A DNA stretch of 64,000 nucleotides from Molossus alvarezi (GCA_037176705.1 CM073891.1:96717827-96781826), one strand, 5' to 3'; shown: positions 36,640-63,772, numbered from the stretch's first letter. Program-made: numbers and translations. The notes: a model not told the origin generated them from the sequence alone.

Positions 36640-37570
36640 TTTAATTCCAGATAAAACAAGATTGAAAGAGAAAACAATGAAACCATAAACGTACTAGAAA
36701 AAAGCACTAGTAAATGTTTCCTAATTTCACAGTAGGGAAGACTTTTCCAAGCAAAATATAAATAAAATCCAGAAGTCTTAAAGACTGATGTGTGAATTGC
36801 ATAAAAATATTGAAACTGAGAAAGAGAGAGATGGGAAGGGGGGAGAGAAAGACAGAGAGAGAGATACTCAGTAAAAAGACAAAGACAAACTAGGAAAAAC
36901 TTTGGAACACAAAATTAGGAAAAGCCTTAATATCCATACTATGTAGTTTTAAAATAAGATAAAGCCAAACAAGTTAATAGAAAAATGGTCAGAATATATG
37001 AATATAAAGTTTACAGAAGAGGAATTCCAGTAAACATTTAAAAAGATGCTCAACTTCACAAATATTAAAAAAAAATACAATATAGACAATGAATATATTT
37101 CTTATTTTAGATAGACATAGGTACAATATTTAATGGAGCTAGTATTGAGAAGCTGTGGGAATCAGGCCCTTTCAAAACAATGTTGATGGGACCCTGGCCG
37201 ATTTTGCTCAGCGGTTAGAGCGTCGGCCTGCGGTCCGGAGAGACCCGGGTTCGGTTCCCGCTAAGGGCATGTACTTCGGTTGCAGTTTGTCCCCGGCCCT
37301 GGTTGGTTGTGCGGGTGGCAGCCACTCGATGTGTCCCTTTCACGTCGATGTTTCTCTCTCTCTCTCTCTCTCTTCCTCTCTCTCCCTCCCACTCTATCTG
37401 TGCAAAAAATGGAAAAATGTCCTCGGGTGAGGATTAAAAACAAAAAAATAAAATAAAAAAAACCCAATGTTGATGGGAAAGACAATTGGTGTAATTTTTT
37501 GGAGGACAACCTGCGAATATAAAAAATGCTTGTACTTTGTGATCTAGCGATTCCATTATTAAGAATTGGT
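36640..37570 (+). mobile_element. Old LINE-1 fragment
   Basis: A-rich sequence with AGAGGAATTCCAGTAAACAT and AAAAAGATGCTCAACTTCAC, typical of old L1 elements. Split by the VES at 37191-37465. Confidence 0.55.
37191..37465 (+). repeat. VES SINE, common subtype
   Basis: Flanked by CAATGTTGATGGGA (37178-37191 and 37466-37479). Inserted in an old L1. Confidence 0.95.
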
Positions 37571-37576
37571 TCAATT

Positions 37577-37775
37577 GTCTTGGCCAGTTTGGCTCAGGGG
37601 TTAGAGCGCTGGTCCGAGAATCAAAGGGTCTCGGGTTTGATTTCCAGTCAAAGGCATGTACCTGGTTTGTAGGTTTGATTCCGACCATGGCTAGGGTTGT
37701 GCAGGAGGCAATCATTTGATGTGTCTCTCTCATATTGATATTTCTCTCTCTCTCTAAAAAAAAAAAACCCTCAAT
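37577..37775 (+). repeat. VES SINE, divergent, 3'-shortened
   Basis: Ends after the (CT)n part with poly-A and lacks the GTGAGGAT end. Confidence 0.85.
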
Positions 37776-38540
37776 CAATTAAAAAAAAAATTAACCATAA
37801 AATAGTCATCTCTTAAAAAAAAGAATAGGTACAACAGAAATATCCTTTCAGATATACAAAAATATATATAGATACATACTTAAGGATGTTATTTACTGAC
37901 GTATTGTATCTATTTAGATTGCCATGTTCCTAGAATCTGATTTTTTTAAATGATATTTTTGTTGTGTTGTTTTCTGATTAGAAGTACCCGAGTGTGTTGT
38001 AAGAAATTCAAATGGCAGCTATGTTAAATTAGAAAGAATATTGCATCCCAAAGATGATTACTGCTAACAGTTCAATGAATATTATTTCCAGACCATTTTT
38101 GTGAATAAACACGTGTACCGTAACAAGTTAAACTCTTGCTTGCCAAACCTAGGAACTGAATGAATTCAGATAAATATTTTGAGATGTATTTCTCCTCATC
38201 CTAAACCCTGCTGTTCCCTGTCTGAAACTTTGGAGCTGAGTATGTTTAGAAAACTTAATATCCTTTACTGTCTGAATTCACTACCCAAACTTTACCTCTT
38301 GCTATCTGAATTTAGAAATCAATAGATTTGAATAGCCAGGGATAATTGTACAAATACTGTTTTTCTTACAAAAGTTGAATTGCAATACACTCCATTCAAC
38401 CACTTGTCTTTTTTTTTTTTCTTGCTTGCTTTTTGACATCTTTCCATTTTTATTCATAAAGATCTTATTTCTTTTTAGTGGATGCATAGTATTCCACTGT
38501 ATAGATATATGTTAGTAAAAGACTGTTTAGACATCACTTT

Positions 38541-39308
38541 TTCCCTCTGGACCAGTAGAAGTTAATGCAAGCCACATATGAAAATTTTAATATGCTAGTA
38601 AATACATTAAAAAAGGTAAAATGATCCCTGACTGGCATGGCTCAGGTTAGAGCGTCAGCCCTCACACCAAAAGGTTGCAGGCTTGATTCTCAGTCAAGGG
38701 CAGGGCGTGTGCTGGAGGTAACCAGTTGATGTGTTTCTCTCACATCGATGTTTTTCTCTCTTCCTTCCTCCCTCCCTTCCAATCTCTCTAAAAATCAATA
38801 AAAAAAAAAAATCCTTGGGTGAGGGTTAACAAAAAACCCCAAACAAATAAACAAAATTAAAAGGAAACAAGTGCAATTAATTTTAATAATATATTTTATT
38901 AACCCAATATATCCAAAATACTATTATTTTGACATGCAATGAATATAAAAATTATTAATGAATATAAAAATTAAAATATCGTACATTTTAATTTTCGTAC
39001 TAAGTCTTTGAAATCTGATGTGTATTTTACAGTTATAGCATATCTCAATTTGAATGCTATATTTTCAACAGTTAAAAAGGCCCTACCAAATCATTAAAGT
39101 GTGTTTAAAGGAAACATATTTTACACTGCTTCAGTTTTTAAATTTAAGTAAAAATTAATTAAAATTAAATTAAAAATTCAGTTTCCAAGTCATACCAGTC
39201 ACATTTCAAGTGGTCCGTGGCCACATATCTTTCTTGTGGCTGCATGACTGGACGGTGCAGAGATAGAACATTTCCATCATCACAGAAAGTTCTATTGGAC
39301 AGTGCTGG
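38541..39308. mobile_element. hAT-Charlie-type non-autonomous element
   Basis: The right end reads TTCTATTGGACAGTGCTG, the inverse of the usual CAGCACTGTCCAATAGAA start, and a diverged left end lies near 38547. The internal AATATATTTTATTAACCCAA block is typical of a widespread mammalian repeat. Split by a VES at 38624-38840. Confidence 0.7.
38624..38840 (+). repeat. VES SINE, divergent
   Basis: Deletion in the central part. Ends CCTTGGGTGAGGGTTAACA. Inside the hAT-Charlie element. Confidence 0.85.
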
Positions 39309-39979
39309 TCTAGACAGTGTGCTCTTGGCTGATAAAATCTTATTGATCTTTGGAGCCCTACGTGTCACACAATAGGTATTGCAGAAATGAGCGATCCAGG
39401 CATGGATCTTGAACTGGGGTGATCGTAAATGGAACCCTGATGCAGAAAGAGGAGGATCAGAAGACAGATCTTTACAACGTGGTGTTGGTGGCCTCTCTTT
39501 ACTTCCAGCTGAGGAAGGACAAATAGTTATTGTACTGGAGGTCTTCCCAGCTTGATGTTGCAAACAGCAATAATCAATGGAGTCTGTTTGCTCTTCCCAA
39601 CTGACTAATATAAAAAAGAATTTGTGTAACAGATTTTAGACTCAAGCAAGTGCAAAGGCGGTCTTTGGAAGGAGAAAGCTGGAGGTAATCTAGGTCCCAC
39701 AGGTTAACACAGTGGTTGTCTGCCGGTGACAGGAGGGGGCAGCAGAGAGTGGGCAGGATGGTGCGTGCTGGGTAGTCCCAAAGGAAGGCTTGGTGGGAAA
39801 ATGGAATATTAGGGTGAACCCAAACCAGGAACTCACAGACCAAAGGGAAAGGCACATTAGAAAGCACATCAAGAGGGACCCCAAACCAGGCTGGGACTAA
39901 AGTGTAAGGAAGATGCCAAGATCTGTGGTTTCCCACCTCAGATTTGCTTTTTTCTATTTAAAATTTAAATTTTAAATTA

Positions 39980-40420
39980 TAAGTAAAATGAAGAAAATGA
40001 AAGTTACTGTTAACTACAAAGAAATTTTGGCAATTTGTGTAGCCAAGTCACTGGGTTAACTTTTTGGTATATTTCCTTCCTATATCATCATTTTGAATAC
40101 GTTTTGTTTTGTAAGCTGCCATAAAAAAAAGAAACCCCGAAATATTTCATATCTTTCCATGTCTCTGCATCGTCATAATATTCGTATACAATTCTTATCA
40201 TCTTTGGTTGGTGTGGATTTGCTCTGCTTGATTTAACCAGTTGCCAATTAGAAGACACTAGGATTTTTCTAAATTTTCACCATTTAAAAAACATAAATTT
40301 TAGGTAAATCTTTATGTGTATTTATGAAGATCTTCTTGGAATAAATTCCTGAAAGTAGAACGGTAGGTGCAGAGATCCATATCTATAAGTTTCTGGATTG
40401 ACTTGCCAGTCTGTCCCTTG
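39980..40420 (+). mobile_element. Old LINE-like 3' fragment
   Basis: AT-rich sequence with ATATCTTTCCATGTCTCTGC and GGAATAAATTCCTGAAAGTA, the usual old L1 3' pattern. Confidence 0.45.
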
Positions 40421-40760
40421 GAAAGCTGTCATAGTACACACTTCCCACTCGTACCCGTTTCCCCAAACCCTCACCAGTTCTGGATAATAGTAAACACAAG
40501 TATTGAATCTATAGATTTTTTTGGGGTAGTATGGGCATATTAACCACGTTAATTCTTCCTACTCATGAGCATGGTAAATCCTTCCATTTATTTGTACATT
40601 CTTCATTTTCTTTCTTCAATGTCTTATAGGTTCCAAGTACAGGTCTTTTACCTCCTTGGTTAAATTTATTCCTAGATTTGTGAAAAAGGTGAAAGGGATT
40701 AAGAAGTACAAATCGCCAATTAAACGTTTAATTTAATTTAATTAATTAATTAATTTATTT

Positions 40761-40993
40761 TGATCCTCACCTGAGGATATTTTTCCATTTATCTTCAGAT
40801 AGAGTGAGAGGGAGGGTGGAGAGAGGGAGAGAGAGAGAGAGGAGAAACATTGATGTGAGAGAGACACATCGATTGGTTGCTTCCTGCAGGACCCGGACCA
40901 GGGCTGGGGACGGAACCGCAACCGAGGTACATGCCTTTGACCGGAATCAAACCCATGACCCTTTGGTCCTCGCTGAGCCAACCCAGCCAGGGC
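40761..40993 (-). repeat. VES SINE, common subtype
   Basis: Preceded by an (AATT)n stretch (40728-40760). Confidence 0.92.
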
Positions 40994-41014
40994 CAAATTA
41001 CCAATTATAAAAAT

Positions 41015-41215
41015 AGTCATAGGATGTAAAGTGCAGCACAGGGAATATAGTCAGTAGTATTGTAAAAACTATGTATGGCGTTAGATGGCTGGATACTCGA
41101 CTTACTGGGGTGATCACTTCATAAGGTAGATAAATGTCTACTCACTATACTTTACACTTGAATCTAATATAATATTGTATGTCAACTGTAATTGAAAATA
41201 AATTTAAAAGAAACA
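41015..41215 (+). mobile_element. LINE-1 3' UTR fragment
   Basis: Contains GCACAGGGAATATAGTCAGT, GGGGTGATCACTTCATAAGG and ATTGTATGTCAACTGTAATT before an A-rich end, typical of laurasiatherian L1 3' ends. Confidence 0.75.
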
Positions 41216-41229
41216 AGCAAACGAACATC

Positions 41230-41232
<3 letters not shown>

Positions 41233-41277
<45 letters not shown>

Positions 41278-41538
41278 TTATTTTTTATCCTCACCTGAGG
41301 ACATTTTTTTTTTGCATTTATCTTCAGATAGAGCGAGAGGGAGAGAGGGAGGAAGGGAGAGAGAGAGAAACAGAGAAACATTGACGTGAAAGGGACACAT
41401 TGACTGGTTGCCACCCACATGACTCCAACTGAGGTGGGGACAAACTGCAACCGAGGTACTTGCCCTTAGCGGGAACCAAACCCGGGTCTCTCTGGTCCGT
41501 AGGCCAACGCTCTAACCACTGAGCGAAACAGGCCAGGG
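41233..41538 (-). repeat. VES SINE with (TA)n next to its tail
   Basis: (TA)n at 41233-41272 lies between the element's tail and the target CATCCTTTATA, which recurs after the head. Confidence 0.92.
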
Positions 41539-41897
41539 CCAAGCATCCTTTATAATAAAGAAACCAACAACTTTGCTGACCTGACTGATGAAAAAAAAGG
41601 CATCTCATTTGTTAAAATAGCATTTCTTTGGTTACTACAGATGTTGAACATTTTTAAATAGTTGGTTATATATTTCGAGTGTATGTGTCTGTGTGTTTGT
41701 TTGATCTGCCTATTTTTATTATTGTCCATTTTCTTCACGATATTTTCTTGTATGGTTTTGTAAGTACTGTCTCCATAGTAAGGATATTAACCCTTTAAAA
41801 TATATGCTGCTATGAGTCAGGTCTGTAAGCATTAGCTACCTATGACTCCAAGGATGGCACCATGTCCTTCATAAATGCTACCTTCTTGGCTGCAAAA

Positions 41898-41901
41898 TTG
41901 A

Positions 41902-41944
<43 letters not shown>
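41898..41944. repeat. (AAAT)n microsatellite
   Basis: About eleven uninterrupted AAAT units. Confidence 0.93.
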
Positions 41945-42040
41945 AATGCTGCAAATATTTCCCACTGTACATTGTTTGCTTCTTCATGTTTTCGCATATG
42001 GCTTCCCAGAAAGTTTTATTTTTATTTGTTTATTTTTTAA

Positions 42041-42267
42041 ATCCTCGCCCGAGGATATTTTTCCATTTATTTTCAGACAGAGTGGGAGGGGGAGAGAGAG
42101 AGAGAAACATAGACGTGAGAGAGACTCATCGACTGGCTGCCTGCAGCATGACCGCCACCAGGGCCAGACTGAACCACAACCGAGGTACGTGCCTTTGACC
42201 AGAATCGAACCTGCAACTCTTTGGTCCACAGGCTGACACTCTAAATGCTGAACCAAATCGGCCAGGG
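42041..42267 (-). repeat. VES SINE, common subtype
   Basis: Flanked by AAAGTTTTATTTTT. Confidence 0.93.
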
Positions 42268-43064
42268 AAAGTTTTATTTTTTTAAATAAACTTTTAATTT
42301 TAGAGCACTTTTTGGAATAACTTTGGATTTGCAGAAAACTAGTCAAGACAGAAAAGTTGCCAAGGGAGTTTCTGTATATCTTTCACTCATCTTTCCCTAA
42401 CATTAACATCTTGCATAACCACGGTATAAGGTCAAAACAAAGCAATCCCACACGATGTTCGAGTTGCTTTGTTCGTGTGTGGCAGAGAATCAAGCAGCTC
42501 TGATATAATGATCTTCCTCTGATGGAAAGTTTGGTTTAAAGTTCAGCTGATTGAAATTTGGAGCACTTTTTTTTCCCCCCCAGAAAGTATGACTTTTTGT
42601 ATTTTCCAGTCAGAGCACAGGAGTTTATCTAATCCATAATGTTCTAAAAAAATATCATTAATAGTTTACTAACAGAGCTATAGAACTCTTTTTACTACAA
42701 GTAACACTGTTTCTACATGCAGAGACATTCAGAATTTTGATTTTGAAGTGCTTTGGAGTCTGTTGTAGTCGGTTCTCCTATGGCTCCATTTAGTGTCTTA
42801 CTCTCCCTACTATTAGGCTACTCACTTTCTGAAGTTAAAGGGCAAAAGTGAGAAGTGTGCCTAACATCATCCTTAACAGGAAACAGCATGCCATTAGAAC
42901 ACTTTTCTAAAGAGAGCGATCATCTTTCTCTTTCTGAATTATAGCTTCCCCAGGGATAGGTTGATAAGGAAGTGTTTGGTCTGAAACAGTCTTTTCCTAG
43001 AGCTGAGTAGAATTACTTTGGATAACTGGCCAGTCCAGAGTGTTGGAGCAGTGACCTGGGGTCT

Positions 43065-43200
43065 GAGGACAGAGTTCCTAGTGCCTACTCCAAGCCCCGA
43101 TCAGCCCTGGCTTTGTGCAAGACCCTTCCCCGCGTGGGGTCTCGGTTCCTCATCTGCAAAGCAAGTGATCTCTTTTCGGTTCGACAGTTTCTCAGTGATT
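43065..43200 (+). repeat. MIR SINE fragment
   Basis: GCAAGACCCTTCCCCGCG followed by CGGTTCCTCATCTGCAAAGC, a GC-enriched MIR. Confidence 0.5.
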
Positions 43201-43299
43201 CTCAAAAACAGCTTTTATTGGAGGTGATGCGTATGTTCATGATTGTGGTGATAGTTTCACGAATGTGTATACATGTGTCAAAAATGATCAAATTGCATT

Positions 43300-43533
43300 T
43301 TTTTTTATCTTCACCCGAGGACATTTTTCCATTTTTTATTCAGATAGAGTGAGAGGGAGAGAGAGAGAGAAACATTGACGTGAAAGGGACACATCAAGTG
43401 GTTGCCACCCGCACGACCCAACCAGGGCCGGGGACAAACTGCAACCAAGGTACGTGCCCTTAGTGGGAACCAAACCCAGGTCTCTCTGAACCGCAGGCCG
43501 ATGCTCTAACCGCTGAGCCAAACAGGCCAGGGC
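43300..43533 (-). repeat. VES SINE, common subtype
   Basis: Flanked by AAATTGCAT. Confidence 0.93.
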
Positions 43534-43769
43534 TAAAATTGCATATTTTAAATATAGCAGTTTATTGTATGTTATGTACACCTCAATACAGCTATATAAA
43601 CAAATTTTATGCAGCTTCTAGAATGGTGGTGGGGGGGTAGAAGGATGAAGCTCTATTTGATAAGGGTCTGTTTATATTGTCAGGAGCAACAGTGACAGAA
43701 ATAACAGTGCTGTCTGGAGTTGTCCCTACAGCCTTCTACTAAGGCTTGCGCTTTCTCCTCCTCTGACTC

Positions 43770-43775
<6 letters not shown>

Positions 43776-43800
<25 letters not shown>

Positions 43801-44030
43801 TTTAAATCCTCATCGGAGGATATTTTTCCATTTATCTTCAGATAGAGTGGGAGGGAGAGGAAGAGAGAAACATCAATGTGAGATAGACACATCGACTGGC
43901 TGCCTTCTGCACGACCCCAACCAGAACCGGCGACCAAACCACAACTGAGGTATGTGCCCTTGACTGCAATCGAACCCACGACTCTGGTCTGCAGGCTGAC
44001 GCTCTAACTGCTAGCCAAACCGGCCTGGGC
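43776..44030 (-). repeat. VES SINE with (GTAT)n tail
   Basis: A GTAT run at 43776-43800 abuts the tail. The element ends CATCGGAGGATATTT. Confidence 0.9.
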
Positions 44031-44866
44031 TATTTATTTATTTTTAATTACTATCTTCATCCATTCCAGGGAATGTTCTTTTTCCTCATGATCCTGGCGT
44101 CCTCTCTCTTCTTTGGACTGACTCTAGGCTCAGGAGTGAGGGGTCCAAGCTTATCTAGGATCCTCACTGCAGCTCTTGGCTCATCCCCACTGTACTTTTC
44201 AGGAAGAAAAGAGAGCTCTCGTGTACTTAACACATAGTGAATTCAGTTCACTGGCTGGTACTTCCCAGTAAAAATTCCTCCTTGACTTTTTGGAGCTTCC
44301 CAGAAGGTGACAATTGGAGGAGGAGTTGCTGAGACGCTGCCATGGAGGTGGCCATCTGGAAAGCACCCTTCCCCTGACTTCTCCTGTCCCCCGCCAGGTC
44401 CAGTCCCTCAACAGGGACTTGTGATTCTTCCACTGAAATCCCTCTTTGAGCCCATCTCATGCCTTCCTCTGCTACCACCTAGTCCAGACGCATCATTTGA
44501 AGTCTGGATTTCTCTGGAGAGCTGCTTAGAGTACCTCTGCTGGGCAGTCCGTCTTGCAAGACTCAACACTGCCTTCATCATCACTCACCTGCTCAGAAAC
44601 CCTCCGAGGCTCTTCTCTTCCCCATCTCATCAGGCGTGAACTCTGCTGAAATGTGAGGCCCTCCACCATGCAGCCCCACCTTCTCACATTTCACCTTTCC
44701 CACCGTCCAAGGTCAAGTCTGCGCGAGTGGGGCGTTTCCTCCCGAACTCAGCCACGTGCGGTGTGTTTTCCCATTTCTCTACCTTTCTCACGTTTCCCTA
44801 CCGCCACCAATCCAGGCTGTCTCAGCAAATCCTATCCGCCCTAAGACTCAGTTCCAAGAAGCTTTT

Positions 44867-44993
44867 TTTTTTTTTTACAGGGCTGGAGTGCACCCGCGGG
44901 TCTCGAACCACCCTCGCGGGCAAGAGTGGCTAGTGAACTGAAAGTTCGATGCGAAGGAACCGCTGAGCTAAAGCCAGCCCTGTCAAGAAGCTT
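44867..44993 (-). mobile_element. tRNA-like short retroposon with 10-bp inverted ends
   Basis: About 117 bp plus a poly-A tail on the minus strand, flanked by identical CAAGAAGCTTTT (44855-44866, 44994-45005). It has a box-A-like TAGCTCAGCGGTT and a box-B-like GGTTCGAGACC. The body starts and ends with perfectly complementary ACAGGGCTGG / CCAGCCCTGT (44877-44886, 44984-44993). It differs from VES in body sequence. Confidence 0.75.
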
Positions 44994-45163
44994 TTACTGA
45001 TCCTCCAAGTACACACACTTCCATTCATGTGACTACTGTTTACTTGAGAGGAGCTGGGGACGTGAGGATGAATTGTGTCCTCAGCCTCTTTGTTTTCTCC
45101 GGACACCCAAGAGACTAAAAAAAACCAAAAAACAAAACACCAAGTTTTATTCAGGAGTTTCTT

Positions 45164-45552
45164 TTTTTTTTTGAATTTTTATTTATTTTTTTGTTACAGA
45201 TATTTTACCTTTTTACCCCATTGGAACTGCCCCCCCCCCCCCTGTCCCCGGCTTAGTTGTCCATGTCCATTGGTCATGCATACATGCATATAAGTTCTGT
45301 GGTTTATCTCTTCCCACCTCCCCACCCCCCCTCCCCTCTTCTGAGGGATGTCAGTCTGTGCCCTACTTCCATGTGTCTGGGTCTACTGTATTCCTCAGAC
45401 TGTTATGTTCATTATATTCCGTATATAAGTGAGATCATGTGGTATTTGTCTTTTTCTGCTTGGCTTCTTTCACTTAGGATAATACTTTCCAGGTCCCTCC
45501 ATGTCGTCTCAAAGGATAAGAGATCTTTCTTTCTTACCGCTGCATAGTACTT
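45164..45552 (-). mobile_element. 5'-truncated LINE-1 3' end with 14-bp target duplication
   Basis: Minus-strand L1 3' UTR-like sequence with a poly-A end at 45164. Flanked by identical TTCAGGAGTTTCTT at 45150-45163 and 45553-45566, so it is a fairly recent insertion. It contains a C-run at 45231-45242. Confidence 0.8.
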
Positions 45553-45657
45553 TTCAGGAGTTTCTTAAACCAGAAATGCCCTTTCCCTTTCAAGTAGTTA
45601 CTTGAGAATTCTAACCCAGGGATTTAAAGTTCATGCAAATGAAGAATATGACACACA

Positions 45658-45912
45658 GCCCTGGCTAGTTTGGCTCAGTGGTTGGAGCGTCAGCTGATGG
45701 ACCGAAAGGTCTTGGGTTCGATTCCTGGTCAGGGGCATGTGCCTGGGTTGCAGGTTCAATCCCTGGCTCTTTGGGGTCATGTGGGAGGCAACCAGTCGAT
45801 GTGTCTCTCTCACATCAGTGGTTCTCTCTCTCTACCTCCCTCCCTTCCACTCTGTTTAAAAATCAATGGAAAAATATCCTCCAGTAAGGATGAAAGAAAA
45901 AAACAAAACAAA
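45658..45912 (+). repeat. VES SINE, common subtype
   Basis: Flanked by TGACACACAG. Diverged tail CCTCCAGTAAGGATG. Confidence 0.92.
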
Positions 45913-46800
45913 AATGGACTGTGACACACAGAGGACAGATGAAAATTTCCTTGTGTTTGTTTATGATTGATTCTTGCTAGGCTGAATATAATGTATGTGA
46001 ATGTCTAAAATGCAATAAAGTATGATTCCTAAAAGTAGCTAGGAGTATTTTCTTCTTTTGCAATGAAGAGCAAATTCAGATTAATGTAGATCTATGCTAT
46101 AGACAAAAAAAAAAGATCACCATTATTTTTAAAAAAGTGTTTAAAAATCAGAATCTATGATATGATATCATTTTTGTTTAAGGAAAGGCTCTAAAACACA
46201 GAAATTTGGAGAGATATACACCAAACGATTTTTTTTGGGGGGGGTGTAGAAATTACTGACAATTACGTAAAAACACTTCCGTTTTATCCAAACTTTCAAT
46301 TATAAGCAGTTTTATTGTCATAATCAGAAAGACATTTTCATTTTGGGGAAGGAGAACGGAAACAAAGACATCAATTTGATACAAATGCAGATGGATCACT
46401 TTAGAGACAGTTCAAAATTGAATATTAAGAGGCCTTCTGTTTAGTTTTAACACAGAGTGAGGACTGGACAGGGCCTCATCTACAGGGAGAGCCCGCAGAT
46501 GCGGACCCAGTGATTGCAGGGTAAACATTATAACAACAAACGAATGAGCAAACTAATGCAATGTGATAGACAGAATGCCCAAGTAATTACTATAAATGCT
46601 GTGTCTTTTTTTTTTGGTTGCTGTGTCTTTTTTTTTTTTTTTGGTCAAAGACCCAGAAAGGACTTCAACCTCTAGGTCTATTAATCTGGCTTCTATCATT
46701 GGGTAGAGCTTGGGGCACTTCATGTTCTAAATTATGCACACGTAATTTGCCCTTGGTATGCTCTTTCCATTATAGTTTGTTATCTCATCATAAGGATGGA
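45913..46800. other. CPA2 upstream region, nothing recognised beyond poly-T runs
   Basis: AT-rich sequence with T-runs at 46608 and 46629 and no clear repeat. It may hold distal CPA2 enhancer sites. Confidence 0.4.
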
Positions 46801-46825
46801 AAATGTACAAATTGGTGATATCACA

Positions 46826-46943
46826 CAGGTGGTTGTCTACAACCTTGAGGATTTGACCTGCAGGTGGGAATTTTACCATGTGGCAATTCACTTGAGTTCT
46901 TCAACTACTGACAGGTCAGCCTCAGTCATGTTCCCTATAAATA
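46826..46943 (+). promoter_or_regulatory. CPA2 promoter: TATA box and E-boxes
   Basis: TATAAATA at 46936-46943 lies 48 bp upstream of the ATG, so the 5' UTR would be about 20 nt. Two CAGGTG E-boxes lie at 46826-46831 and 46861-46866; the second is followed by GGAATTTT. Exocrine pancreas genes are driven by PTF1, which reads an E-box plus a TTTCCC-type box, so these are candidate PTF1 sites. The TC-box spacing here is not canonical. Confidence 0.6.
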
Positions 46944-46990
46944 ACTTCAGGACTGACACTGAATTCTGGACTCAGGGAAGACCGGTGACC

Positions 46991-61629
<14,639 letters not shown>

Positions 61630-61986
61630 GTAAGTATCTAACGTGTTTTTACAAATGACCCACCAAGATAGCAGGCACCACGTGACTTTGGGCCAAAGCC
61701 TTTAAATGCCCTAATGTGAAATGGATATGCTTTCATGCATGAAACCCAGCCTTATCCAGTTTCCCTCAGCAAGGCTAGGTCTCCTCCATGACATGTTTAC
61801 TATGTGATATCTGGGACAAAGAACTTTCTAAATCTTGGAGTTGTGTGCTCGCTGCTCTGCTTGTCCCAATCCTTACACTTCACTCTCATCATGTGGAATC
61901 TGTGCCTGAAAACGGGCCTTTTTCAAGACCTGGTCCTAAGTCATCACTTTTATCAATGGCACCTTTTTTTTTGGTTGTTGTTGTTA

Positions 61987-62187
61987 ATTCTCATCTGAGG
62001 ATATTATTTCCACTGATACTTTAGAGAGAATGGAAGGGAGGGATGAGGGGGAGAGGTAGAGAAACATTGATGTGAGACCTACACATAGATTGGTTGCCTC
62101 CTGCATACACTCCGACTGGGGCCGGGGATTGAACCTGCAACCCAGGTCCATGCCCTTGACTGAGACTCGATCCCAAGACCCTTTGGT
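61987..62187 (-). repeat. VES SINE, head truncated
   Basis: Lacks the first part of the tRNA head; ends at CCCTTTGGTGCC. Confidence 0.82.
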
Positions 62188-62639
62188 GCCATTTGAATGG
62201 TATCATTAACTGAGGGAGGCATCCAGGAAGATGTAGGAGTGGGGTTGGAAAGATACTGAGTTCAGCTCTGGAAATATTGGGGTTGTTTTCAAGTGGAGAT
62301 GTCCTGCAGGCTTTGGGCTACATGGCCCTAAGATTTTGCAGAGATTTAGGGGTAGTTGGCAGAGAGAAGTTGGTACAGGAGAGCAAGATCAAGATCATTT
62401 GGAGTGGGAAGAGCCCTGGGCAGAGGACGGGAGCAAAGTGATAGGCAGAAAAAGAGGGTACAGCGAGGGAGAGAGACACAGCAGGGCTGGACAGAGAGGA
62501 GGCAGAGAACCCTGTGTTTCAGAACCGGGGAGGAGAAGTTGCTGGAAGGGTGGCAGTGTTTGACAGTGACAAAGGCCACAGAAAGGCCAAATATTACAAG
62601 GACAGGATATTTACCATTGGATTTTCATCGCTAGTGTTA

Positions 62640-62832
62640 AAAAACAAAAGCCAACTGAGTAAATTTGAAGATCTAATTGCCTTTTAAAGCGATTCAGGAA
62701 TTGAGCGGCATCCCATCTAGCAACTAAAGGGCACTCTGGGGACTGTACAAACTGGAAGGACTTCATAGGTGGAAAGAGGGTGGGACCACGAAGGTAAGGG
62801 TGTGTTATTTCAGGCAAGGACACCCTCCTTTA
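62640..62832 (+). repeat. Unidentified dispersed repeat, copy 1
   Basis: Shares about 190 bp (GTAAATTTGAAGATCTAATT ... TTATTTCAGGCAAGGACACC) with 63786-63962 in the same orientation. Family unknown. Confidence 0.6.
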
Positions 62833-63511
62833 GGGGAGGGAAGTTTACTCTGCCCTATAGATCGGTCAAAAAAAGAAAAAAGAGTATCTCTGATAATCTC
62901 TAATTATGGGAAAGGCCCCCAATTCAGATTCTTCTAGGTAGTTAAGTGGGAAAGGGCAGAAGTTTCTTTGGAGCCCACAGGGTCCTGGTTGACCTAAGCT
63001 CAGAACAACCTGCATACCACACAGGCACATTTGGGGGTACTTTATTCTGAACCCCTACACTAGCTTATTGATGACCTTAAACTGAGCAGTCCCAGAGGAG
63101 TGGTGAGAGTAGTCAGAAGCGTACAGGGATGGGGAGAGGTGAGGCTGGTGAGTAGACTCCTCTAGAGGAACCCGGATGTGAAGGGAAGGAGAGAGAGGAA
63201 TCAAGGATCCTTTTCTTCTTTTTTTTTTTTGAGAGAAGAGATTTATTTTGGGGAAGGATTAAGAGAGGGAGTTGGTGAAAAATACAGGAGAGAGAGAAAT
63301 GACCAAGGTAATACAGTTCCAGAGTGGGGGGGAAGAGGGGCAAGAGGGGACAAGCAGAGGTGTGCAGATGAGGCTTGAACAAGAGGAGGGAGTCTGCAGA
63401 CGTGTGGGGGGCGAAGGCAGCTACATCCGTAGGAGGGTGGGGCAAAGCTGAGGGGATGAACATTTGTGAATCATGGTTTTCTTAATGGGAGTCATTAAAA
63501 AACAAAATGCA

Positions 63512-63772
63512 GCCCTGGCCAGTTTGGCTCAGCGGTTAGAGCGTCGGCCTGCGGTCTGGAGAGACCCGGGTTCGGTTTCCGCTAAGGGCACGTACTTCGG
63601 TTGCAGTTTGTCCCCGGCCCTGGTTGGTCGTGCGGGTGGCAGCCACTCGATGTGTCCCTTCCCATCGATGTTTCTCTCTCTCTCTCCCTTCCTCTCTCTC
63701 CCTCCCACTCTATCTGCACAAAAAATGGAAAAAATATCCTCGGGTGAGGATAAAACAAACAAACAAACAAAC
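63512..63772 (+). repeat. VES SINE, common subtype
   Basis: Flanked by AAAAACAAAATGCA on both sides. (ACAA)n in the tail. Confidence 0.95.

Noticed and set aside
39165..39563. 132-codon minus-strand frame
   Set aside because: Largely falls on the end of a hAT-Charlie repeat; no protein domain.
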